Shown: piece after piece, positions 1 to 7,232 of the stretch
How the letters are laid out: each line of letters starts with the position of its first letter
Numbering within the stretch: position 1 is the first letter of the stretch
From: Aquimarina sp.
GTDB lineage: Bacteria > Bacteroidota > Bacteroidia > Flavobacteriales > Flavobacteriaceae
Assembly: GCA_002697475.1 (NCBI GenBank)
Contig: NZVW01000053.1
Coordinates: 1 to 14,091 of the forward strand
DNA: 14,091 nucleotides
Direction of reading: 5' to 3'
Position numbers and translations under genes: made by a program
Notes under the pieces: model-generated
The model's input: only the letters and a program-made list of their open reading frames with translations
Databases searched by the model: none
Told to the model about the DNA's origin: nothing

Positions 1-1209
1 GAAAAGGTAAAAGTTGCTGAAGAAAATATGCAACGCCAGATTATTGTCGCCTCTAAAAATAAACAACGTACCGAGGCCGTAGAAACAGAGCGTGTTGAAA
101 AAGACAGAATGCTTGAAGCGACTGAGCGTGAAAGAATTGTAACTCTGGCTCAGATTGAAAAGGAGAAAGTAGTTGAAGTAGAGAAAAAGAACATTCAGGA
201 TGTGATCCGTGATAGAGTGATGCTGGAAAAAGGCGTTGTTGAAGAGCAGGAAAACATGAAGGATATCGAAGCTTTTAAAACTGCTGATCGTGAAAAGCAG
301 GTGAAAATTACAATCGCAGAGGCTGATGCTCAGGAGTCATTAATTAAAACAATTAAAGCTGCTGAAGCACAAAAAGAAGCTGCTAAACAAAAAGCTGAAG
401 AAATTAACATCGAAGCGCAGGCACAAAAAGAAGCTAGTGAAAAAGAAGCTGAAGCCCGTAAAACTCTTGCTGAAGCACAAGCAAAAGAAGAAGCGACTCT
501 GGGAATGTCTGAAGCTCAGGTAATGCACGCTAAAGCAGATGCCAGAGAACGTGAAGGACTGGTTGAAGCCATAGTTATCGAGAAAAAAGCTAAAGCTGAA
601 GCTGCAGGCATACAAGCGAAAGCTGAAGCTAAACGTCAGGATGGTATGGCAGAGGCTGAAGTTATCAAAGAAAAAGCATTAGCTGACGCTGCAGGTATTC
701 AGGAAAAAGCTGAAGCTATGAAGAAACTTGATGGTGTAGGTAAAGAACACGAAGAGTTTAAACTACGACTTGACAAAGAGCTTCAGGTAGATCTTGCTCA
801 TATCAACATCCAGAAAGAAATCGCAGATGCTCAGGCTGCCGTAATTGGAGAAGCATTGAAAGCTGCGAACATTGATATCGTAGGTGGTGAAACCATGTTC
901 TTCGAGCAGATTATGGGTCAGATCACCAGAGCAAAAGGATTTGACAGATTGGTAAAACATTCAGAAAATATTCAGGATGTAAAGAATGCCATCTTAGGGA
1001 GTGAAGATATACAGGGCAACTTACTTGACAAGGTAAAAGAGTTTGCAACCAAGTACGGTATCTCATCTGAGGATATAAAAAATCTGACGATTGCAAATCT
1101 TCTGATGGAGCTAAAACAGAAAACAAATGACCCTGAAGAGAATAATTTATTTACCAATCTCTTCAACTTGGCAAAAGGACTAGGGTTATCTGATAAAAAG
1201 TTAAAATAA
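1..1209 (+). CDS. Flotillin / band-7 family protein, C-terminal part (5' end outside window)
   Basis: The reading frame is open to base 1, so the ATG at 28 is internal and the gene starts upstream; 402 residues are visible. Roughly the first 250 are an almost unbroken charged helix rich in EA, KA and QKE, typical of the flotillin coiled coil that follows the membrane-proximal band-7 (SPFH) domain; that domain is not in view. Two neighbouring copies of a 29-residue unit (AAGIQxKAEA core, an 87-base period at 595 and 682) show internal duplication. The last ~150 residues, from about GVGKEHEEF, form a less repetitive helical tail with GGETMFFEQIMGQ. Flotillins oligomerise on the inner face of the membrane and organise microdomains. 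Its followers, a small membrane protein and a giant AAA+ ATPase, suggest it is the scaffold of that system. The family call is firm; the role here is inference. Confidence 0.9.
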   Translation, partial: EKVKVAEENMQRQIIVASKNKQRTEAVETERVEKDRMLEATERERIVTLAQIEKEKVVEVEKKNIQDVIRDRVMLEKGVVEEQENMKDIEAFKTADREKQVKITIAEADAQESLIKTIKAAEAQKEAAKQKAEEINIEAQAQKEASEKEAEARKTLAEAQAKEEATLGMSEAQVMHAKADAREREGLVEAIVIEKKAKAEAAGIQAKAEAKRQDGMAEAEVIKEKALADAAGIQEKAEAMKKLDGVGKEHEEFKLRLDKELQVDLAHINIQKEIADAQAAVIGEALKAANIDIVGGETMFFEQIMGQITRAKGFDRLVKHSENIQDVKNAILGSEDIQGNLLDKVKEFATKYGISSEDIKNLTIANLLMELKQKTNDPEENNLFTNLFNLAKGLGLSDKKLK

Positions 1210-1278
1210 GCCAACGTACCTTATATACAGTTCTGATATAGAATTATGAGTATCAAAACAACATTTTTAAACCCATAA

Positions 1279-1313
1279 GAGTCTTCCCATCCAGGGGAGA
1301 CTCAGGATGGGAA
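1279..1313 (+). promoter_or_regulatory. Two mutually exclusive hairpins between flotillin and the small membrane protein gene
   Basis: Two stems compete for the same bases. Fold 1 pairs GAGTCTTCCC (1279-1288) with GGGGAGACTC (1294-1303) over a 5-nt loop, with one G-U pair. Fold 2 pairs TTCCCATCC (1284-1292) with GGATGGGAA (1305-1313), nine perfect pairs. The arrangement allows either a switch or an H-type pseudoknot. It lies 27 bases before the next start codon. It could be a leader control element or a short relic of a palindromic repeat like that at 2074-2187, with which it shares TCTTCCC and GGGAGACT. The pairing is seen directly; any function is inference. Confidence 0.5.
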
Positions 1314-1339
1314 TTGTTTAACTTTAAATAGGTTTTATT

Positions 1340-1657
1340 ATGGGAGGAGAAGGCGCAATGATGCAGGCTATTCATTCATTAAGAAATAATAGCAGAAGGT
1401 CAAAAAGAGAAGCTTTTGATGGATGGAGTCCGTCAGATAAAGAAAGTCAAGGGATCAAAATAGAACCCGTTTCTGAGGAAGTATTACAGCAAATTAGAGA
1501 TAAATTAGAAAAACAGAAGAAAAAAGAAAAGTTTATCAATTTTACCATCATTACATTAAGTATAATAGCTACTATAATTTTCTTCTTTATCTTTTTCTAT
1601 TATTTTCAAAATACACCAGGAATATCAGATGATTTTTTATATCGAAATAAAAGATAG
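1340..1657 (+). CDS. Small single-pass membrane protein, MGGEGAMM-type, unknown function
   Basis: This 105-residue protein begins MGGEGAMMQAIHSLRNN, a start I recognise as recurring among short uncharacterised Bacteroidetes proteins. A basic stretch (about 14-24) follows, then a charged helical segment (45-65, QIRDKLEKQKKKEK), a strongly hydrophobic transmembrane helix at about 66-88 and a short polar tail. The basic residues before the helix favour a cytoplasmic N-terminus. It lies 130 bases after the flotillin stop and 17 before the DUF559 gene, on the same strand. Its place between a membrane scaffold and a soluble AAA+ ATPase makes a linker or adaptor role possible, but no domain of known function is visible. 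The start at 1340 is chosen because the conserved opening begins there. Confidence 0.75.
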   Translation: MGGEGAMMQAIHSLRNNSRRSKREAFDGWSPSDKESQGIKIEPVSEEVLQQIRDKLEKQKKKEKFINFTIITLSIIATIIFFFIFFYYFQNTPGISDDFLYRNKR

Positions 1658-1674
1658 ATATTATATAAAAAATT

Positions 1675-2040
1675 ATGAGTAAGTATCAAATTCATAATAG
1701 AAAACATCTTGAATCTTTTCGAAAAGATTTAAGAAACGATAGTACCGCAGCCGAAGTATTTTTATGGAAATATTTATCAAAAAGTCAATTAGAAGGTAGA
1801 AAGTTTAGAAGACAACAAAGTATTGGTAATTACATTGTTGATTTTTATTGTCCTAAGGAAAGGCTAATTGTAGAATTAGACGGTGAATACCATAATAGCT
1901 CGAAAACTCAGGAATATGATGAAGAACGAACAAAATATCTCAATGACTTAGGTTTTTTAGTAATCAGGTTTGAGAACAAAATGGTTTTTGATCAGTTGCC
2001 ATCGGTATTAAAAGAGATTCAGGATAATTTTATAACATAA
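1675..2040 (+). CDS. DUF559 family endonuclease-like protein (Vsr / PD-(D/E)xK fold)
   Basis: This 121-residue protein has the full DUF559 pattern: an N-terminal helix with LRNDSTAAEVFLW (19-31), KFRRQ at 43-47, then the predicted active-site strands IVDFYC (D56) and LIVELDGEYH (E67, D69, H73). YDEERTKYL (81-89) and LVIRFEN (95-101) follow. These match the Vsr-like restriction-endonuclease fold, so metal-dependent DNA nicking or cleavage is the expected chemistry, although few members have been tested. Length and all key acidic residues look intact, so it is not a decayed copy. It sits between the small membrane protein and the AAA+ ATPase and is followed within 34 bases by a five-hairpin repeat cluster. 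That pairing suggests a nuclease/repeat unit that entered the operon rather than a partner of its neighbours. Confidence 0.9.
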   Translation: MSKYQIHNRKHLESFRKDLRNDSTAAEVFLWKYLSKSQLEGRKFRRQQSIGNYIVDFYCPKERLIVELDGEYHNSSKTQEYDEERTKYLNDLGFLVIRFENKMVFDQLPSVLKEIQDNFIT

Positions 2041-2073
2041 TGTTTTTCACTGAGTAAAAAACATTAAAAAAAG

Positions 2074-2187
2074 TTCTCCTACTTTTCAAGGAGGAGAATG
2101 AATTCCACGAAGTGGAAGAAAGAGGTGGTTCAATCACCACCCTGAATTTGTAAAATACAAATTCTTCCCTCCTCTAAAAAGGAGGGA
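2074..2187. repeat. Cluster of five short palindromes (REP/MITE-like intergenic element)
   Basis: Five hairpins lie almost end to end. They are TTCTCCT 2074-2080 with AGGAGAA 2092-2098; TTCCAC 2103-2108 with GTGGAA 2112-2117 (3-nt loop); GGTGGT 2124-2129 with ACCACC 2136-2141; GAATTTGTA 2144-2152 with TACAAATTC 2156-2164 (3-nt loop); and TCCCTCCT 2166-2173 with AGGAGGGA 2180-2187. The first and last stems are also loosely complementary to each other, so the whole block could fold as a branched cruciform. This resembles dispersed palindromic repeats I recall from flavobacterial genomes, often near DUF559 genes. It may also act as a terminator or mRNA stabiliser between the nuclease and ATPase genes. 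Copy number cannot be judged from one window. Confidence 0.75.
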
Positions 2188-2223
2188 GACTATTTCTAAC
2201 TCTGATTAAAACTAGAGTATACA

Positions 2224-5200
2224 ATGCAAGAAGATAAAACAACCCAACATACACAACAATTAGACGGAGGCACTTACGAGATCATTCAAAACCGTTTGCA
2301 AAAACAAAAAAATGAGCTCTTAGACCGTCTGTCAAAATTAAATACAGCTCGTCAGGAAGTTTTTGGTAGTGTAGAAACCAAACTGATTGCTAATAATCGT
2401 ATCAATACAGAAAACAACTGTATTGCCCGTGATATAGTTACTATAGGTCAGTACTGTATTTTTGGGTACAATGTACATTTTGGTCTTCGTACAGAGATTA
2501 CACTTGCAGATGTATTTAGTATTTATACGTATCAGGAAGATCATTTTTCTACGCAACCTTTAAACTTAATCCAAGACAAGGTATTTATTGATGATTTTAC
2601 CAATCTCTATAAATATTACAGAAACACAATTTTCTCGAAGTTTGCTGTTATAGGGAATTATCTGCATATGGTGTTTCAGCTTAGTGATAGTGTTTCTGAT
2701 ATTAAAACATTTAAATGGCTAATTAATGATGGTCAATTAACCTATGTTGATAACAGAAGTGAACACGAATTTAAGTTTCCTAAGCAGCACGAATTTAACT
2801 GGACAGAGGTTACCAGAGACATGCATCGATATGGGACACATCCCCATATTTCTATTAAAGACAAAGTATTTGTAGAAACCGTAGGTGGAGATCTAACCAT
2901 AAAAATTGAAGATAATACTGAAGACGGTAAAGGAATTTATAGCGAAGCTGTAGAACACATAGATCAAACCCTGGATGATGGTCAATATCGTTTTGCTGAT
3001 TTGGGTAACCTTATTGCCTTAGAGATTAAACCCTTTCAGGAAAAGCCGCAGTATTTTATCTACAATCACAAAATACAAGAGGTAAAGAAAATTCCATCTA
3101 TTAAAGACGCTTGTATTTTATTACCTGATGATCAGGGAGTCATATATTCTAATGGATATTATCTTCAATCCGGTGAGTACAAGCTCTTTGACAATAGTAT
3201 CAGCGACGTAAAATTTCAGGAAAAAATAAGCTCGCCAAATGGCGAAGATTTCCTTTATGTATTTTATCAAAGCAATAAAGGCTTGTATGTTCTAATGTCA
3301 TACAATGTCATTGAACAAGAAGTCAAAACGCCAATTATATGTAATGGTTTTACCATTTTAGAGCAGGGAGAACTTTGCTATTTCAAAACTGAAGATGAAC
3401 AAACCAAACATCATGTAATTCAGATTTGGCAAACTCCTTTTATGAAAGGAGACAATATTCCCTCAGAACATACGGATACACTTTTGTATAAGATTGGCAA
3501 TAAAGATATTGTTAAGGCTATGGCTGAAAGCCAGGCGTTGATAACATTACTAAATAAGGAGGATAGCTATGATGGGTTATATGACGATATTGCTAAATCT
3601 TCTAACGATATCATCGACAGTTATTATTGGATTCGCGAAGAAGAAACCTATCGTTTAGATGTACCTCTTTCAGAAATCAATAATGCAGCAAATGCGGCCA
3701 TAGATGAATTTGAAAAAGTGGTTCAGTTAAGACGAACTGCTCATAAAATTACTAAAGAAACACAGGATAAAGCTGAGGCCATTTTCGGTAAAATTAAAAG
3801 CAGTTCCTTCCGTTCCATCGATGATTTTGTATTGGTCCTTTCTCAATTAAGAACATTAAGAGGTGAGGTCATTGCACTTAATGATATCCGATATGTAGAA
3901 AAAGCTTTTATAGAGGATTTAGAAAACCAAATTGCTGAACAAACCGAAAAAATTTCGCAACGATGTGTTCAATTCCTGTTAGATGATAAAGCCCTTCTAC
4001 CTTATCACGATAGGATAAAAGAAAAAGAAGGAGCCTTAGCCGAAATTAAAAAAGTAATTGATGCTAAAAAGCTAGAAGCAGAAGTTAACCAGATTGCTAC
4101 AGATCTGGAAATGCTTATTGATATCGTTTCTAATCTTCAGATTGAAGATACCTCCCATTCCACAAAAATCATTGACAATATCTCGTTAATTTTTGCAACC
4201 ATAAATCAGCTAAAAGCAGGGATAAAAAATAAGATCAAATCTCTGGGTAGTAAAGAAGCGACAGCAGAGTTCTCCGCTCAGCTAAAACTAGTCGATCAAA
4301 GTATTATCAACTATCTTGATATTGCCAATACTCCAGAAAAAACAGACGAGTTACTAAATAAAGTTTCTGTACAACTTGAAGATCTTGAGGGCCGCTTTGC
4401 AGACTTTGAGGAATTTATCACTCTGATTATTGAAAAGCGTGAAGAGGTATACAATGCGTTTGAGGCAAGAAAAAGTAGCCTCATCGAAGAACGCAATAAA
4501 AAAGCTGTTGCTCTGGAAAACGCTGCCAACCGAATCTTAAAAGGTGTTGCAAAAAAGGCATTAGGGTTAGATTCTGTGGTGGAAATCAATGGATACTTCG
4601 CTTCGGACTTAATGATCAACAAGCTGAGAGACATCATAGATCAACTCAAAGAACTTGATGATGCAGGTAAAGCTGAAGCTATTGAAACTGCATTGAAAGT
4701 AGCTAAAGAAGATGCTACCCGTAAGCTAAAAGACAAACAGGATCTGTATGAAGATGGAGAAAATATTATTAAACTTGGTAATCATAAATTCGGTGTCAAC
4801 AGACAACCACTCGATTTAACCATAGTATATAAAGACGGAGGTTTAGCCTATCACCTTACAGGTACAGATTTTTATCAACAAATTGAAAATGAAATCCTGT
4901 TACAATCCAAAAAATATTGGGATCAGGATCTCATTTCTGAAAATCAAGAAGTATATCGCTCAGCATATCTGGCATATAAAATATTTAAGAGTTCAAAAAT
5001 TGAAGAATTGGGTAATGCTACAGAAGAAGAACTTTTAGAAATCATAAAAACCGAAAGTAGTAAAAATTATGCTGAAGGATATATCAAAGGAGTCCACGAT
5101 GTTGACGCTTCAAAAATCCTGAAAGTACTGGTTACCAAGCATAATGATTTAGGTTTACTCCAATTTGATCCGGATATCAGAGCCTTTGCACAGTATTTTT

Positions 5201-7128
5201 GGTTCAGTCTTTCTGCGGAAAGACAAGAATACTGGAATACTAAAATAAAGGAATCAGGAGAAGTATTAGCGGTCTTTCCTGACAGTAAGGAATACCTGTC
5301 CTTACTATTTGGATTATCAAAAGATATAAAACGCTCACAAAATGAAGTATTGAATGAAGTAAATGGCACAAAAGAAGAGGATTCAGATACCATTGCCTAT
5401 TACCTGTTTCAGGAGTTGCAATCCGATAGTAGTTTCAGCAGCAGCCAGACGGCTTATGATATCCATGAAGCCCTGATTGCCGCTCTAAAAAAGAAAAATA
5501 TACTTTCAAAAGTAACAACCTCTTTAGGTATTGATCAAAAGAAAAGAACTAATGGAGATGTTAACTGGAATGACAAAATCAACCTGGCTAAACAATGGGT
5601 AAGCTCTTTTATAAAAAGTAATCATCCCGATAGAGAAAACTATAGTAATGAGGTTGTCTGTCTATTACTATTTAGTAATTCCTCTCAAGGAGATATCATT
5701 CATGTTAATCCTTCAGAAACTATAGAAGGATTAAAAGGAAGTCACTCCTCTGTTGAAGAAGGAAAGTTTGAATTCAATTATCATGATTTTATAAGCAAAC
5801 TTTCTGCATTTGCAGAAATAGAAGTACCGGCTTATGAGGCCTATCGAGAAGCTAAGCATCAAGTTACTGACGAGTTAAAAGAGCAACTAAAGCTTGAAGA
5901 GTTTAAGCCAAAGGTACTATCCTCATTTGTAAGAAATAAATTGATAGATCAGGTGTATCTGCCATTGTTTGGAGATAATATGTCCAAACAATTAGGTAGC
6001 ATAGGTGATAATAAGCGTACAGATCGTATGGGGATGCTGCTTTTAATTTCACCTCCGGGATATGGTAAGACTACTTTGATGGAGTATATGGCCAATCGCT
6101 TGGGACTAGTATTTATGAAAATCAATGGTCCTGCCATTGGTCACGAAGTGACATCTGTTGATCCTATGGCTGCCAATAATGCCGCTTCTAGAGAAGAGCT
6201 TAAAAAATTAAATCTTGCCTTAGAAATGGGTAACAATGTAATGTTATACCTGGATGACATACAACATTGTAATCCGGAATTTTTACAGAAGTTCATATCT
6301 CTGGCTGATGGTACCAGAAAAATCGAAGGAGTTTATAATGGCAAGCCAAAAACTTATGACCTTCGTAGTAAGCGATTTTGTGTGATTATGGCAGGAAATC
6401 CATACACAGAGAGCGGTGATAAATTTCAGATTCCGGATATGCTGGCTAACCGAGCTGATATTTATAATCTGGGCGATATTATTGGTGATACAGCAGACCT
6501 CTTTAAGCTAAGTCTCATTGAAAACGCCATGACTTCTAATCCTGTTTTACATCAATTAAGCAGTAAATATTTTGAAGATGTATATAAACTTATTGAAATA
6601 GCCGAATCAGGATCACAGGAAGGGGTGGAATTAAAAGGCAACCATACTAAGCAAGAAATACAGGATTATATTTCTGTATTGGAAAAAGTATTAACGATTA
6701 GAAATACAGTTCTAAAGGTGAATGAAACCTACATCACATCTGCCGCTATGGAAGATGCCTATCGTACTGAGCCATCCTTTAAATTGCAGGGATCCTATAG
6801 AGATATGAGTAAACTGGTAGCCAAGGTAGTACCCATTATGAACGAAAAGGAACTACAAACCCTACTACTTTCTCATTATGAAAATGAATCGCAGACCCTA
6901 ACCAGTTCTGCAGAGGCTAACTTATTGAAGTACAAAGAACTTGCAGGGACTATTTCTGTAGAAGAAAATGACAGGTGGGCGGTAATCAAAGAAACTTTTG
7001 TGAAAAACAATAAATTAAAAGGTTTTGGGGATAAAAACGAAATGGCACAAGTGCTGGCACAAATGATGCAATTTAGTGAACACCTTGCCGGAATTCAGGA
7101 GGTATTGCAAAAAGGATTAAAGAAATAA
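2224..7128 (+). CDS. Giant AAA+ ATPase, 'DNA repair ATPase' (DUF3686-like) family
   Basis: The 1634-residue protein opens with a short coiled coil (about 15-45). A beta-rich segment at 80-420 follows, with repeated strand patterns that may form a propeller, then long coiled coils (about 482-845), a mixed helical region to about 1220 and a C-terminal MoxR-like AAA+ module. In that module I see Walker A SPPGYGKTT (1276-1284, K1282), Walker B MLYLDDIQ (D1344, D1345), sensor-1 asparagine N1392 in MAGNPY, the arginine-finger motif NRADIY (R1410) and a sensor-2 arginine R1526 in SYRDM. All catalytic residues are present. Databases name such proteins 'DNA repair ATPase', but the architecture and flotillin linkage suit a membrane-linked remodeller or dynein/midasin-like machine better. 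The start at 2224 has no SD site and lies 36 bases after the palindrome cluster. Family call strong; repair role unproven. Confidence 0.88.
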   Translation: MQEDKTTQHTQQLDGGTYEIIQNRLQKQKNELLDRLSKLNTARQEVFGSVETKLIANNRINTENNCIARDIVTIGQYCIFGYNVHFGLRTEITLADVFSIYTYQEDHFSTQPLNLIQDKVFIDDFTNLYKYYRNTIFSKFAVIGNYLHMVFQLSDSVSDIKTFKWLINDGQLTYVDNRSEHEFKFPKQHEFNWTEVTRDMHRYGTHPHISIKDKVFVETVGGDLTIKIEDNTEDGKGIYSEAVEHIDQTLDDGQYRFADLGNLIALEIKPFQEKPQYFIYNHKIQEVKKIPSIKDACILLPDDQGVIYSNGYYLQSGEYKLFDNSISDVKFQEKISSPNGEDFLYVFYQSNKGLYVLMSYNVIEQEVKTPIICNGFTILEQGELCYFKTEDEQTKHHVIQIWQTPFMKGDNIPSEHTDTLLYKIGNKDIVKAMAESQALITLLNKEDSYDGLYDDIAKSSNDIIDSYYWIREEETYRLDVPLSEINNAANAAIDEFEKVVQLRRTAHKITKETQDKAEAIFGKIKSSSFRSIDDFVLVLSQLRTLRGEVIALNDIRYVEKAFIEDLENQIAEQTEKISQRCVQFLLDDKALLPYHDRIKEKEGALAEIKKVIDAKKLEAEVNQIATDLEMLIDIVSNLQIEDTSHSTKIIDNISLIFATINQLKAGIKNKIKSLGSKEATAEFSAQLKLVDQSIINYLDIANTPEKTDELLNKVSVQLEDLEGRFADFEEFITLIIEKREEVYNAFEARKSSLIEERNKKAVALENAANRILKGVAKKALGLDSVVEINGYFASDLMINKLRDIIDQLKELDDAGKAEAIETALKVAKEDATRKLKDKQDLYEDGENIIKLGNHKFGVNRQPLDLTIVYKDGGLAYHLTGTDFYQQIENEILLQSKKYWDQDLISENQEVYRSAYLAYKIFKSSKIEELGNATEEELLEIIKTESSKNYAEGYIKGVHDVDASKILKVLVTKHNDLGLLQFDPDIRAFAQYFWFSLSAERQEYWNTKIKESGEVLAVFPDSKEYLSLLFGLSKDIKRSQNEVLNEVNGTKEEDSDTIAYYLFQELQSDSSFSSSQTAYDIHEALIAALKKKNILSKVTTSLGIDQKKRTNGDVNWNDKINLAKQWVSSFIKSNHPDRENYSNEVVCLLLFSNSSQGDIIHVNPSETIEGLKGSHSSVEEGKFEFNYHDFISKLSAFAEIEVPAYEAYREAKHQVTDELKEQLKLEEFKPKVLSSFVRNKLIDQVYLPLFGDNMSKQLGSIGDNKRTDRMGMLLLISPPGYGKTTLMEYMANRLGLVFMKINGPAIGHEVTSVDPMAANNAASREELKKLNLALEMGNNVMLYLDDIQHCNPEFLQKFISLADGTRKIEGVYNGKPKTYDLRSKRFCVIMAGNPYTESGDKFQIPDMLANRADIYNLGDIIGDTADLFKLSLIENAMTSNPVLHQLSSKYFEDVYKLIEIAESGSQEGVELKGNHTKQEIQDYISVLEKVLTIRNTVLKVNETYITSAAMEDAYRTEPSFKLQGSYRDMSKLVAKVVPIMNEKELQTLLLSHYENESQTLTSSAEANLLKYKELAGTISVEENDRWAVIKETFVKNNKLKGFGDKNEMAQVLAQMMQFSEHLAGIQEVLQKGLKK

Positions 7129-7232
7129 TACCTCATTTATTAAAGAAATTGACAATCAAAACATTAAATAGAAAAACAACAATATTTTGTCTTGAAAATA
7201 GTTTTAGATAGTACACACTAACATCATCTGCT

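Noticed and set aside
340..615. 91-residue - strand ORF rich in F and S
   Set aside because: Antisense shadow of the flotillin coiled coil; its composition simply mirrors the GAA/AAA/GCT codons of the real gene.
595..716. 87-base repeat in the flotillin gene as a mobile or microsatellite repeat
   Set aside because: It keeps the frame and encodes the normal flotillin heptad pattern, so it is protein repetition.
2074..2187. CRISPR-like array
   Set aside because: The hairpins differ in sequence, and there are no regular direct repeats or spacers.
1658..2223. Complete insertion sequence around the DUF559 gene
   Set aside because: No transposase, no clear terminal inverted repeats bounding the gene and no visible target duplication.
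7149..7154. TTGACA, a sigma-70-like -35 box before the dehydrogenase gene
   Set aside because: No -10 match at suitable spacing, and Bacteroidetes promoters use a different consensus; probably chance.
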